Notes: generated from the sequence alone by a model not told the origin. 64,000 nucleotides of DNA from Cordia subcordata (GCA_028554755.1 JAPTOF010000015.1:2480001-2544000); one strand, 5' to 3'; shown: positions 33,162-46,155, numbered from the stretch's first letter. Program-made: numbers and translations.

Positions 33162-36100
33162 TGATAGTCATCTATCGAGTACAAGCTCTGAAGACCCGCA
33201 AGCACACGGATCGATGCAATATAATGTGTGCAAGAACGGGTGTCAAACCGCAGAGAGGCTATGTTGTGGGATAGATTCTACATGTGTGTCCTAGAGAATG
33301 CCAAAAAGGAAACTCAAACTAATTATTTTTGGTGTTTTTGGATGGTCGGGAGTTTTGACTAAAGAAAATAAAACTACACTATGGGAATGGGAAGTTTAAA
33401 GATAAGCTATCTAAAGAGAACTAGCAAATGGAAAGGACTAGGGTGACATCTACTTGTTAATGGGTGATCCTAGATTCTAATACTATGGGATTATATGGAA
33501 TGGCTTAATCATTAATTACTCTTTTACTAGGTTGCTTAGTTAATATCCTAATTTCCTCTTAGGACTCGATGTGGGTCCGTCCTTAGGGGGCACCTCCTAG
33601 AGCTACGGCATGGTCCTTATAACCTAGGGCCTTATGAGTAAGTAACTAGCTTTCTAGGTGACCTAGAACAAACCTACCCTAGTACCTAAATCATTGTTTG
33701 GATTTAAAGCCAAAGGAGACTCGATTTAGACTAGGCTTTAATTATGCTTCATCATTCTAGGGTCACAATAGTGAGATTTGATCTATTAACACATTCATAC
33801 ATGTTCTAAGCCAAGGTGTTTGCGAATAAAGGGATCTATTCGACTACCAAACATTGTCATGCTCAAATTACACCATTAAAAGCACTTTTGAACCAACATG
33901 TATGCAATATAAGGTCATATTTACTACTAGGCATGCAAACATACACATAGACATGAATATAAGCATTACCTATTTCATAAGATCACACATAAACACATAG
34001 ACATGATTATAGAATGGACTAGAGGTGTTTAGTAGCAAAAAGACTTCAATTTATACATATGCAACTCTCATAGGCATATTATCAAACACCTAGACATGTA
34101 TTGAACAATAGCCATTGAAACAAGAAAAACATAGCATATGTATATACATAAAGCCATTGAATCCCATAATATAGAAACATAGAATCAACCCATTACACAA
34201 GTGTCATCACCCTAAACAAATCTACTGAAACATAAAATAATAGACGATAAAAGAGAGAATAGAAAACTCCTCTTCCATCCTAGCAATTCTTGCACAAAAT
34301 GCTTGAGTAGCCTTTGATCCAAGTGTTTGAATCCTCCAAATGAGCTTAAAACTAGGTGAAAAGTGTATGTGTGCTTTGGAGGTTGGTGAAAGTGGAATTA
34401 GGGTTTGGGAGATGGGTGTTGATGTGTGTAATTTGTGCATGTTTGCATCTAGTTTTTGCATGCATATTTAAGGGTGTTTAGAGTATAATTGAGTGCGCTT
34501 AGTATAAAGTTTATGCATATTTGTTAATATTCGTACTTAATGTATTTAGGTGCAAAAATACTATATTAAGTGTTATATTCCATGTTTTAGGAGTGTTTTG
34601 GAAGGGTTTAAGCTTATGCGAGGAAGAAATGAGCTAACGGATGAAGACCGGAAGAAAAGAAATAAAGAAGAGTGTTTTTTGATCCAGCCGGTCGACTTAG
34701 AAGAAGAGCCGATCGACCGTCTAGGTCAACCGGCCGCTCCAGAGAACAAAAGATTTGAAGCCGGTCGAGCTCCTCAAGAAGCCGGTCGACCGGCCAGTCC
34801 AGAGAGCATCATGATTGAAGCCGGTCGAGCAAGAAAGAGGAGCCGGTCGACCGGCTGTGCGCGGAAGAAATCCTTAAAAAGCTCGTTTCAGCTCATTTTT
34901 GGGGGAGGAACTTTTATTTCTTAAACCCTAATAAACCCTAACCTCGACCCACTACACAAACCACCCTAAACCACCATCTAAACCCTACACCAAGCAAGGA
35001 TTGAAGCAGCAAACAAAGAATTGAAGGATTTGTACGGATTTGGAAGCAAGAATTTAGGGAAGTTCTTCTTGTTCTTTCTCTATTTCTTGTAAATATGTTG
35101 CTAGATTAGGCTAGATTTAGGGTTGATTGTTATTGTATATTAGATTAGGGCGTTGAATAATGGATTTGTGTAGATATTTGGCTCTTAATACATATTTATT
35201 TACATAAATTTATGGCATGATTCAATATGTCTATGTATTGGAAATCAAGCATGTCTATGTGTTTGTTAAAATGCCTAAGTGAATATGCATGTGTTATTTG
35301 TGCTTCAAATGCTCTTATCTACTTATTTGGGTGATGTGATTGTGCGTAATCTCATGGATTTGCTTAGTAGAGTAGGCTTTAGCTTTAAATCCAGCTAATA
35401 GGTTGCATGCTTTGCTTAGTCGAGTTTAGGTGCTAGTCCTTGGCTTTAAATCCAGCCAAGCGGATAAGTCAACCTAGACTAGAGTATCCCTCATCCACGT
35501 TAGTGTTGGTTAATTGAGCCTTAATGTCACATAGTATTTAGATGCTAGTCCTTGGCTTTAAACCCAGCCAAGAGGATAAGTTCTACACACGAATTGCGTA
35601 GGCTAGGAGGGATTGGCCCTTAGCTTTAAATCCAGCTAATGGGTTAAACCACTAGTATTGGTTAGGAGAACCCCCGATCAACACAACGGCAATAGAAGTC
35701 TCGAGCCTTAGATAGACCTCATCCGTTCTCATAGCCCAAGTCTAGTTGCAATGCAATCGCCCTAGGTCCCCCTTCTTCTTTATTAGTGTCTCCTTCCTTA
35801 GTTTGGCTCCCTTAAGTTCCTCCATAGATTAGTTTATTTTCTTTTTTTTCCGAGTTCCCTTCCATCTCAAAGTAAGTACACACACGCACGTAGCTAGTTT
35901 AAGGCACCCCAGTACACAGAAACTAAACTAAGGTAGCCTCCCTGTGGATTCGACCCCGCACTTGCACACACTGTACTGCACACGTCCCGTGCACTTGCGG
36001 GCTATTAAGGCTTGTGCTCAAATAGCGATATCAGGTGTGAAAAAAAATGACTTAATTGTCTTTTAAAATGGCCAAAAGCAGTCATATATAGCTAATTTCT

Positions 36101-36586
36101 ACGACTACCGAAACACTTAACTGGAGCACCGGTACAAATGGGGCCTTATTCCAGTAGTAGAAGTTTTCTCTTTGTTTTTGGCGGAATAGTGAGCCAGTGC
36201 ACCGGTACTCTGAAGCCAGTGCTCCGGTAGTGCCTCTTTGCTCTCTTTTGGCTTTGTTTTATCTCCGTTTTGCTTCCAATTGTCTTGACCTTTGTTCAGA
36301 AGCCTCCAAACTTGATTTTCTTCCACTTTTCCTCTTCAATATGCTTTCATTCCTTGCTCAAACCATCTCAATCTTCATTGATCATCAAACAATTCTCAAT
36401 CTCACCTATAATATCCAAAACAAGCCATTAATGTAGCATTTACCTTTTAAACTCAACTATGTATAGTTATATATGCTTAAGCCTATAACTAGCACAAGTA
36501 CTACATTAATGCAACTATTAAGCTCAATATACCTCCAAAATATAGACAAATAACAATTCAAATACACATAGAAACACAACATATCA
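33162..36586 (-). mobile_element. Athila B 3' LTR, interrupted
   Basis: The LTR consists of 33162-34419 and 36039-36586, 1806 bp in all, aligned with 51755-53631. Between them lies the solo LTR H with its duplication. Modules GCACCGGTAC and GTGCACCGGTAC occur around 36125-36210 and in the partner near 53168 and 53240. Confidence 0.88.
34420..36033 (+). mobile_element. Solo LTR (H), Athila-like, opposite strand
   Basis: Begins TGATGTGTGTAATTTG and ends TAGCGATATCA, with a perfect GGTGT duplication (34415-34419, 36034-36038). Its U5 end (GATTCGACCCCG, GTGCACTTGCGGGC) is the reverse complement of the U5 of element C, so it belongs to that family. At 34680-34860 it carries the densest set of GGTCGACC-type modules in the window. 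No internal region is present: it is the product of LTR-LTR recombination. Confidence 0.9.
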
Positions 36587-37940
36587 ATACCCCCAAACCT
36601 TTTCCTTGCTTGTCCCCAAGCAAGTCCAATCTTAATTTTATTTCTAAAGCTGATGTAATGGATTGCCTAAAGGATTGACTCACTATCAAGGTTAGTCTAA
36701 GAAGCATGAAAGAGGCATTTCTATTGTGGAGAGATTCCCAAATCTCTTTGAATCCTCCCTCTACTCATAATGGGTCTCGTTTCTCGTGAGAATTTCCTAA
36801 GCAGCCAATCCACCACAAGCCTAGGATTCTAACTCACACACTCGAGATGTTGATATTTCGTGCCCCCTCAACTAACATGGCCTCCCCAACGTGCACCAAG
36901 CCTCAAAGACAAGATGAGAGAATTTACAAACACAATGGCTTACAAAAAGCCTTATTCACATATCTACAAAGATGATAACTTGTGCTAAGTTGACATTGTG
37001 TCACTTATGTACTTATTCACAAAACTTTTTGGTACCTTTGGCTTTTTCTCTTTTTCACTTTTTTTTTAATATTTTTGCACCTTTTTGCCTTTGTCAAATT
37101 TTTTTTTTTGATTTTTCATGCTTTGCGTTGCATTTACACAAAAACAAAGAAAAAGAAAGGCTTAGGCACATCAAAAAGAACCAATCAAGGAAAGGGCACT
37201 CATATCAATAACCCTTTTCTAACACTTTTTCCTACCAAGCTATGAGGTGGCCACATGAGTTATTCTTAGAGGTCCTTACTCCCCACAATTTTGAAGGGCA
37301 TCCCCTCCAAGACTTAGTTTTCAAACCACTTTATTCATTTCCCCACAATGCATCTCATCTTCACAAATCAATAGAGTTAATCACAATAGCCAACACAATG
37401 ATCAACAAAGAAATAAATGACTCTACATGCATCAAAATTGAAAAATTTTCACCATTTTTAAGCGCATAATGCAATCTATCCTAAGCAAGATATAGAACAA
37501 GAAAACCAAACTCCCACAGCCCCAAACCTAAACTTTGCTTGTCCTCAAGCAAACAGAGCAAAACACAAAAACAAGCAAATTGGCTTAACAAAGCAAGTAA
37601 GGGTGTTGGGGATACGGTAAAAACATGGGGAACAAGTGAAGAAAGGATAAATACAACCTTGCATTTTCTTTAAAGATTTCCACGCCAATGATAAATCACT
37701 ATACTACTAACCCTGCAACTCACAAACACTCATAAAGAAAACAAGATTAGTAGGATTGCCTATGCATGCTTGCATTGGTATGTGTAATAATAAGCAATGG
37801 TGTATCTTATGGGACAAAGGATTAAGATTCAACACTTTGGTGTGGGTGCAAGAAAGATAAAAGAAAGGAAAATAAAATAAGTGTAAAATCGCAAAATTGA
37901 ACCTAGGTTGCCTCCGAGTAGCGCCAACCACCATGCTTTC
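36587..37940 (-). other. Athila B polypurine tract and 3' non-coding region
   Basis: The tract on the minus strand, AAAAGGTTTGGGGGTAT, abuts the LTR at 36587-36603. The rest matches 12567-13960 of element A and is non-coding. The hairpin-forming site after pol (37902-37918) has one stem mismatch here. Confidence 0.7.
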
Positions 37941-38368
37941 AGCCGGGCAAACACCAACTCATCTTCAATCTCCATATATGGAATCCTGAAGCATTAAAAC
38001 TTCCGTACGAGCCATGCTTGGATCATATGCATGCTTCAAGCGTTGCCCATTCACAGTCAACTCTCGACCATCCTTCAAGTCTTTGATCTTGACCGCACCG
38101 GAAGCGTAGGCAACCGGCACCTCATTGGGCCATCCCATATTGTCTTAAGTTTACACGAAAAAAGTTTCAATCGTGAGTTAAACAACCAAACTTTATTGGA
38201 GGGAAAGAATGATTTTTTAAGAATATGTTTATCATAAATTCTCTTCTTCCTATCCTTTTAAAGCTTGGCGTTCTCATACACCTCAAACCTAAGCTCTTCC
38301 AACTTCGCTAGGTCTAGCTTCCATTTCTTACCCATTTTTGGCAAATTAAAATTTAAGGCCTTGATGGC
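37941..38368 (-). pseudogene. pol: Athila B integrase, C-terminal end
   Basis: It matches 13964-14366 of element A and carries the corresponding end of integrase ([19 protein letters not shown] phrase near 38060). It is separated from the rest of integrase by element C, whose duplication sits at 38364-38368 and 46156-46160. Frameshifts and stops are present. Confidence 0.8.
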
Positions 38369-40456
38369 TGATATTGCTACTTGATTATAAGCCTAAATAG
38401 CCCGCAAGTGCACGGGTCGTGTGTAGTACGGAGTGTGCGAGTACGGGGTCAAATCCACGAGGAGGCCTAAAATGTATGGTGTCCTAAGCTAAGTGGGTCT
38501 TAAAAGCTATGTGCTGAGGTCCTAACTACAATGTTTTTTGGGTTTTTGGTTTGAGGGGAGCTCAAGAAAGATAAATCTAAGCTAAGAACAAGGAATAAAA
38601 AATTTATGCGTGTAAAGGGGGAATCAAGTGATCTAAAGGGATTCAAACGTCAGAAATGGGGGACTAAGGTGATTATGTCTTGTTTATGGTGATTACTACA
38701 TCTTTCTAGGGTTACTTGATGGATTAAACTAAATGCTCTAATCTAGAACTATAATTAGCCTCCTAATTGGTAACCTAAGCCTCAGTGCGGGTCCGTCCCT
38801 AAGTGGCGATGCTAGCAGTACGGCATGGTCTTTATGACTTAGGAATTAAGGCTAGCCAATAAGATTATAGGTGAGTGTAGATCAATCTAACCTTAGCACT
38901 TAGTCCTCTAATTAGTTCCCCAATCTGGCCCTAGGACTCGGTGCGAGTACGTCCCTTAGCTTCGCCCCACTTAGAGCTATGGTGTGGTCCTTATGAACCT
39001 AAGGTGTGAGGATGGACTAACTAGCCTTCCTAAGTGAACTAAGGTCAACTAAACCTATCCAGACTCCTATTGGTTGGATTTAAAGCCAAAGGGGACTCGA
39101 CCTAGGCTAGATACTAGTTGTGCACCATCGATCGCATCACAATTAGCGAAAATTGACATTAAAGCGCATGGCAAACACATCTAGGGCATGGAATTTGAGA
39201 ATACACCGGTATATTCTACTACTAAACACATAGACATGTTTAGATTACACCAATTTAAGCAATGGCACCCGACATGTATGCAATAGAAGCTAGTTATGCT
39301 ATTAAGTATGCTAACACACACATAGACATGTATATAGTCATACCCACTTCATGCAATCACCACACAAACACATAGACATGCTAGCATAATGATTTAGAAA
39401 TGGTTAATAGCACAATAGACTTCAATATATATATGCTACATCACTGAGGCATTTCAACAAACACATAAACATGTATGTAAAATAGCCTTTAAAGCCCTAA
39501 GCATAAAGCATATATACATAGATCCATCAAGTTACCATTAATATAAAGTCATAATCAATCCATAAATACAAGATATAATCACCCTACATAGCTCTAATCA
39601 TACATAATTAGACTTAGGATAAAAGAGAGATACCCTTCGATCCATAGCCAAGCATTACAATCCATGAGCTATGCCCCAAATCCTAGTGTTTGATCCTCTG
39701 GGATCCTTGATTCCAAGTGTTAAAATGTGTTTAAAAGTGAGTGTGTCAGGTGACTTTTGGTGGATTTTAGGTTTAGGGAAATGGGTGTTTGATTTGGGTG
39801 TTGTTCCCCTTAAAAAAGGGCTGAAAAGTGGCTTAAATAAAACTGTTAACGCGTACAGCCGGGGGCCCAGCCGGTCGATCGACTTTGGGGCCAAGTCGTC
39901 CAGCCAAAATTGGCCCAGATTTTGATTCAGCCCTAGACAGAGGCTAACTGATCTTGATAGTAAAATGGTCATATCTTCCTCGTTTTAGCTCCGATTTGCG
40001 CACCGTTTTTTTTCTATGGTTTCGTATCGTCATGGGGGATCTCCCAAGCCATCTTTTGCACCCTAAAATGTGTCCAAAATTTTTCCATGTCCTTTTTAGG
40101 TTGCAAGATTCGAATTTGGCTCACGTTGCGCTCAGTTTTGCCTCAGTCGCTCCTTCTTTCGTCCGGCCATTTCCAAAAGCACTTTTCTTCATTCCTTTGC
40201 GTTCAAAACACCCTTGGCTTTGCTCCAAACTTCAAGCACCCTCAATGAAGCTCTAATTATCTCTTCAAATCACACCTAAATCAAGCAATAAACGCATTTT
40301 AGTGTAACATTTAAGTCTTTACTTCAACTATGAACATTTAAACCTTAATGTGCACAATTATGACCTAAATGCTATACTAATACATTTAATAAAGCTCAAA
40401 ACACCTCAAAACAAGTATATACATGCAATAGATAAACACACAAAACAAACACATCA
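38369..40456 (-). mobile_element. Element C 3' LTR
   Basis: TGAT...ATCA-type ends and end-to-end match with 44027-46155. It lacks a 38-bp GGTCGACC block present in the 5' LTR. A tract around 39120-39480 is almost identical to the partner, while the U5 end differs more. Confidence 0.9.
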
Positions 40457-42007
40457 ACACCCCTAAACCTTCTCCTTGCTTGTCCCGAAGCAAGCCCAAA
40501 CCTAAGTTTACCTCTAAAGTCAATACAAAAGGTTGCCTAAGGAATTGACTTGCCATGATGGTTAGCTTAAAAAGCATGAAGGGGGCATTCCTGTTATGAA
40601 GAGACCCTCAAGTCTCTTCAGATCCCCCCTCTACTCATTAAGGGCCTCGAACCTTATAGGAAGTTCCCGAGTAGCCGAACCACCACAAGCGTAGGATTCT
40701 AATGCACGCACTTGGGATGTTGAGATTTCATGCCCTCTCAACTAACGTAGCCTCTCTAGCATGCACAAAGCCTCAAAGACAAGAAGAGAGAGAATATACA
40801 TACAAAATGGCTTATAAAAAGCCTTATTTACATATCTACATAAAGGATAGTTTGTGCTAAGTTGACATTGTGTCACTTATGCACTTATTCACAAAAACTT
40901 TTTAGTGCCTTTAGCTTTTTCTCTTTTTCACATTTTTTTTTGATGTTTTTGCACCTTTTTTCTTTTTTTTTCAATTTTTTTTGGACTTTTCATGCTTTGC
41001 ATTGCATTCACACAAAAAGAAAAGAAAAAGAAAGGCTTTAGCATATAAAAAAGAACCAATCAAGAAAAGGCACTCATCTCAACAACCCTTTTTCAACACT
41101 CTTTCCTACCAAGCTATGGGGTGGCTACAAGGGTTATTTTTAAAGGTCCTCACTCCCCACAACTTTCAAGGGCATCCCCTTCAAGACCCGATTTTCAATC
41201 CACTCCATTCACTTCCCCACAATGCAACTCATATTCACCAATCAATTAAATCAATCACAAAAGCTAACACTCCAATCAACCAAGAGGCAAACGACTTTAC
41301 ATGCATCAAAATTTAAAAATTTTCACCATTTTAAGCACATAATGTACATCTACCCTACGCAAAGCATATAACAAGAAAACCAAACTCCCACACCTTCAAA
41401 CCTAAACTTTGCTTGTCCTCAAGCAAATAGAACAACACTACTCAACAAGCAAAATGGCAACACAAAGCAAGTAAGGGTAGTGGGGAAGGGGTAGATACAA
41501 GGGGTCAAGTGGAGAAAGGAAAGATACAACCTTATGTTCCTTTGGAGCTCTTCGATGCCAATGGATAATGATTCAACTACTATTCCCTGTCTCTTAACAA
41601 ATCATAAACACTCAAAGCACACAATTAGTAGCATTGCCATGCGAGCTTGCATTGGCATCATCAAATGATAAACAAGGTGTATAAAGAATGGGAAATGATA
41701 GAAGTGAGGATCAACACTTGGAAGGGTGAAAAAGAAAAACAAAAAGTAATTGAAAATCAAAGAACAATAATACTAAAAGCAAATAAAAGAAAAGGAAAAT
41801 CAAGGAAAGCAAATGAAATATAAACATGTCTAGGGTGCCTTTTAGCAGCGCTGGATTTAATGCCTCCAGCCGGGCACTAGTGTTAGAGCAATACATGTTT
41901 AAAATTGCAAGGCACAAATTGCTGAATATTCAACCAAGCATAGATAGTAGAAGGAAAAGGGTCATGTAATAAATGATGGGGCAATAGATGTTTAATGCAT
42001 CTCTTTT
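40457..42007 (-). other. Element C polypurine tract and 3' non-coding region
   Basis: The tract (40457-40475) reads AAGGAGAAGGTTTAGGGGTGT in two overlapping parts on the minus strand. From 40476 to about 41900 the sequence follows the 3' region of A and B. That shows the element derives from an Athila with its coding part replaced. No gene was seen. Confidence 0.75.
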
Positions 42008-43846
42008 CTAGATCCCACCCGAAACATCAAATGAGAATGTGTTCGCAAGTGTGGAAGGTGTCATGCATAAATGTGAAAGATCATGCCCCGCTTGCTTTCT
42101 AACTAACCAACCCATGGCCTTCTTTTCATAATCAAGAGCTAGGAACACACCCTCCCCATGGGTCAAAGATAGATCTAATGCATGCAACATGAGAGAAGTG
42201 CTATTTAGCCCTAGATGAAAATGTTCTAAACTAGAAGGCATAAATGTGAGATCCAAAGAGGGACACTCAACGGAATGGGAAAGGGGGGCTGGAACGACTC
42301 TCGAAGAAGTAAGGGCAAGGGTAAGGGATGATGAAGTACTACACTCTTCCTCTGCACAAGATATAACATGTTCAAGCCTAGGTCGCTCTAACTCCTCCTA
42401 AAGGGTGGATTTGATCCTAATGGGTTCTTTCTCTAATAATGATTCATCAAACATCCGAAAAGACCTATAGATCAATCTTCCAAGCACACCAATTTCTTTC
42501 TTATGTGTCTTCTTAGAGTTGCTAATTGGCTCAACATAATGATTCCTAACTCTAAGAGACTCATCATCTAAAGACTTTAAAATTGATGTCTTGTTTTCCC
42601 CAATGGATGACTCTAAGCCTTCACTAGCTAACATCTCACCAAATTCATCGATATATTCATTGCTAGTGGGTGTCATCTCATCATCATGCTCTTTATAAGG
42701 GGTATACACATATAGAGGGGACAATGGGGACTCAACGGATTCCGGGTCATGTATGCATGAATGCCTAAGGGAGGTGTGTACCCTAGACTCCCTAAATGTA
42801 GACTCGAAATGCAAATGAGTGCTATGATCATGAGACTCAACCTCCAAGTGTGCAAAATGTGTAGGATGAGGAGGAAGAAAAGGCTTACGTGACTCAATGG
42901 AAGACGTTGAAAGCTTAGAAGGACAAGGTACTATTTCCTCTAAAACATATCCATAGGAATCATCAAGAACCAAATTATCATCAAGCTTATTCTCATCCTC
43001 ACTACATGATGTGAACTCTCCATCAATCTCTCTTTCTAATTGTCTCTCCATCGCATCATCCTTTTCACCCCTAGTCACCTCATTGTTAGGTCTCATCTCT
43101 ATCCCTTCAACTCGCTCTAAGGGTATCTCAAAAGTCTCACTAATGAGTTGCATACTCTCAGCCATTCTCTTCAAGTGCTCTCCTAGAGATTTGGATTCTC
43201 GCTTAAAACTCTCTAGTTCCTCTTGATTAGATTGGAGGAGAGATTGGGATTGCTCAAGCATTTGATCTAATTGCTCTGAGAGTGTGGACATAATAGAAGA
43301 AGGTTCAACCGAGTGAAAATGGTAAATATCTTGATTGGGGTCACTATAAGCACAACTATTATATGACTCGGAGGATGGGTGGGTGGGAAAAGATGATGGG
43401 AAGGATGAACTCTCAATGTAAAGAGATGTACCGAATGAAGAGTTATCTTGACCCCAATATGAAAATGCATGATGTTGCTCCCTAGATTCATGATAATATG
43501 ATGAAGATGCAGGCATGGGCATATGATTGCTAGGGGCATAGAGCGTAGCATGCAATCGGGGATAAGGGTGGAAGGTAGGAAAAGTATTGGAATCATGAGC
43601 ATGACTTCCACATAGATTGCAATAACAAGAATATACATCCCTATAGTCACAATTTTTAAATGAAGATACATGAGATGATGCATGACTATAGGGGTCATAG
43701 TTAGCACTAGCCCTAGATGGGGGAATTTTCATAGGGACAGAAAATCGTTGGATGTATAAAACTTCCACAAATGCGACATGCAATGGGAACACGTTCAGGT
43801 GGTGGGGAAGAGGATACAAGTGACCACCATGATGCATTAGGGTCAT
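42008..43846 (-). pseudogene. Zinc-knuckle protein of the non-autonomous element C
   Basis: From ATG at 43846 (a TAA lies directly upstream in frame) 482 codons are open to an amber at 42400-42398; the frame then continues 129 more codons to 42008. The amber stands where CAG would fit, so one C-to-T change explains it. The protein is rich in His, Ser and Tyr at its N-terminus, with a zinc-knuckle-like CNLCGSHAHDSNTF (C-x2-C-x4-H, last Cys replaced by Phe). A coiled coil follows (SEQLDQMLEQSQSLLQSNQ, FKRESKSLGEHLKRMAESM), then an acidic segment and a basic end (NSKKTHKKEI). The true start may be further upstream in another frame, which holds CRICGSFIHPTIFC at 43778-43737. Knuckle plus coiled coil suggest a Gag-like RNA-binding protein, but this is inference. 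Confidence 0.65.
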
Positions 43847-44002
43847 TTATGATTAAGTGACACAAGTAAACCTCTTCACAATGCTCAACAATTTTTTTGA
43901 ATTTTTTTTATTAATCAAAATAATAAAAACATGAAAGAAAAGATAAAACAACACGTAACAAGCTAAGACACACAAAAACTAAGAAACCAAACAAACGTTG
44001 CC

Positions 44003-44026
44003 TCCCCGGCAACTGCGCCAAGAACT
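44003..44026 (-). promoter_or_regulatory. Element C tRNA-Asp primer site
   Basis: On the minus strand TGGCGCAGTTGCCGGGGA (44020-44003) matches the complement of the plant tRNA-Asp 3' end at 17 of 18 bases. It is 6 bases from the LTR end. Confidence 0.88.
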
Positions 44027-46155
44027 TGATATCGCTATTTAAGCACAAGCCTAAATAGCCCGCAAGCGCACGGGTCATGTGTAGTACGGTGTGTACGAGT
44101 GCGGGGTTGAATCCACGAGGAGGCCTAAAATGTATGGTGTCTTAGGCTAAGTTGGGTCCTAGAAGCTACGTGCTGAGGTCCTAACTACAATGTTTTTTTT
44201 GGGTTTTTGGTTTGAAAGGAGCTCGAGAAAGATAAATCTAAGCTAAGAATAAGGAAATAAAAAATTTATGCGTGTGAAAGGGGAATCAAGTGATCTAAGG
44301 GGATTCAAACGTCGAAAATGGGGAACTAAGGTGATTATGTCTTGTTTATGGTGATTATTACGTCTTTCTAGGGTTACTTGATGGATTAAACTAAATGCTC
44401 TAATCTAGACCTATAATTAGCATCCTAATTGGCACCCTAGGCCTCAGTGCGAGTCCGTCCCTAAGTGGCCATGCCTAGCAGTACGGCGTGGTCTTTATGA
44501 CTTAGGAATTAGGGCTAACCAATAAGATTCTAGGTAAGTGTAGATCGATCTAACCTTAGCACTTAGTCCTCTAATTAGTTCCCCAATCTGGCCCTAGGAC
44601 TCGGTGCGAGTCCGCCCCTAAGCTTTGCCCCACTTAGAGCTACGGCGTGGTCCTTATGAACCTAAGGTGTGAGGATGGACTAACTAGCCTTCCTAAGTGA
44701 ACTAAGGTCAACTAAACCTATCCAGACTCCTATTGGTTGGATTTAAAGCCAAAGGGGACTCGACCTAGGCTAGATACTAGTTGTGCACCATCGATCGCAT
44801 CACAATTAGCGAAAATTGACATTAAAGCGCATGGCAAACACATCTAGGGCATGGCATTTGAGAATACACCGGTATATTCTACTACTAAACACATAGACAT
44901 GTTTAGATTACACCAATTTAAGCAATGGCACCCGACATGTATGCAATAGAAGCTAGTTATGCTATTAAGTATGCTAACACACACATAGACATGTATATAG
45001 TCATACCCACTTCATGCAATCACCACACAAACACATAGACATGCTAGCATAATGATTTAGAAATGGTTAATAGCACAATAGACTTCAATATATATATGCT
45101 ACATCACTGAGGCATTTCAACAAACACATAAACATGTATGTAAAATAGCTTTTGAAGCCCTAAGCATAAAGCATATATACATAAATCCATCAAGTTACCA
45201 TTAATATAAAGTCGTAATCAATCCATAAATACAAGATATAATCACCCTACATAGCTCTAATCATACATAATTAGACTTAGGATAAAAGAGAGATACCCTT
45301 CTATCCATAGCCAAGCTTTACAATCCATGAGCTATGCCCCAAATCCTAGTGTTTGATCCTCTTGGATCCTTGATTCCAAGTGTTAAAATGTGTTTAGAAG
45401 TGAGTGTGTCAGGTGATTTTTGGTGGATTTTAGCTTTAGAGAAATGGGTGTTGGATTTGGGTGTTGTTTCCCTTCAAAAAGGGCTAAAAAGTGGCTTAAA
45501 TAGAGCTGTTAAAGCATCCAGCCTGGGGCCCAGCCGGTCGACCGGCTTTGGGGCGAAGTCATCCAGCCAAAATTGGCCCAGATTCTGATCTGGCCGATTG
45601 ACCTAGCCGGTCGACCAGCTTGGTCGTCTGGCCTAGACAGAGGCTAACCGATCCTGATAGTAAAATGGTCATATTTTGCTCGTTTTAGCTCCGATTCTCG
45701 CACTATTTTTTTCTATGGCTTTGTATCATCGTGGCGGATCTCCCAAGCCATATTTTGCTCCCTAAAATGTATCCAAAATTTGTCCATGTCCTTTTTAGGT
45801 TGCAAGATCCGAATTTGGCTCACGTTGCGCTCAGTTTTGCCTCAGTCGCTCTTTCTTTAGTCCGACCATTTCCAAAAGCACTTTTCTTCATTCCTTTGCA
45901 TCCAAAACACCCTTAGATTTGCTCCACACTTCAAGCACACTCAATTAAGCTCCAATTATCTCTCCAAATCACACCTAAAATAAGCAATAAACGCACATTA
46001 GTGTAGCATTTAAGTGTTTACTTCAACTATGAACATTTAAACCTTAATATGCATAATTATGACCTAAATGCTATACTAATACATTAAATGAAGCTCAAAA
46101 CACCTCAAAACAAGTATATACATGCAATAGATAAACACACAAAACAAACACATCA
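44027..46155 (-). mobile_element. Element C 5' LTR
   Basis: The minus strand starts TGATGTGTTTGTTTTG and ends AGCGATATCA. GGTCGACCGG modules lie at 45530-45545 and 45590-45630. In transcription they are just upstream of a TATA-like CTATTTAAG around 45500. Confidence 0.9.

Larger units (their letters stand above)
38369..46155 (-). mobile_element. Non-autonomous Athila-like LTR element (C)
   Basis: A 7.8-kb element with LTRs of 2088 bp (3') and 2129 bp (5') and flanks ATGGC/ATGGT, a 5-bp duplication with one change. It keeps a tRNA-Asp primer site, a polypurine tract and an Athila 3' non-coding region, but no gag-pol domain was found. In their place is one long reading frame (42008-43846). It must have used the enzymes of a related Athila element. 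It lies inside the integrase gene of B, so it inserted later than B. Confidence 0.9.

Noticed and set aside
43267..43707. 146-codon frame on the minus strand overlapping the element C gene
   Set aside because: Shadow frame of the long gene in another phase; hydrophobic and His-rich composition follows from the codons of the real frame.
44003..44020. tRNA-like sequence near LTRs
   Set aside because: Only the 18-base complement of the tRNA-Asp 3' end is present; it is a primer site, not a tRNA gene.
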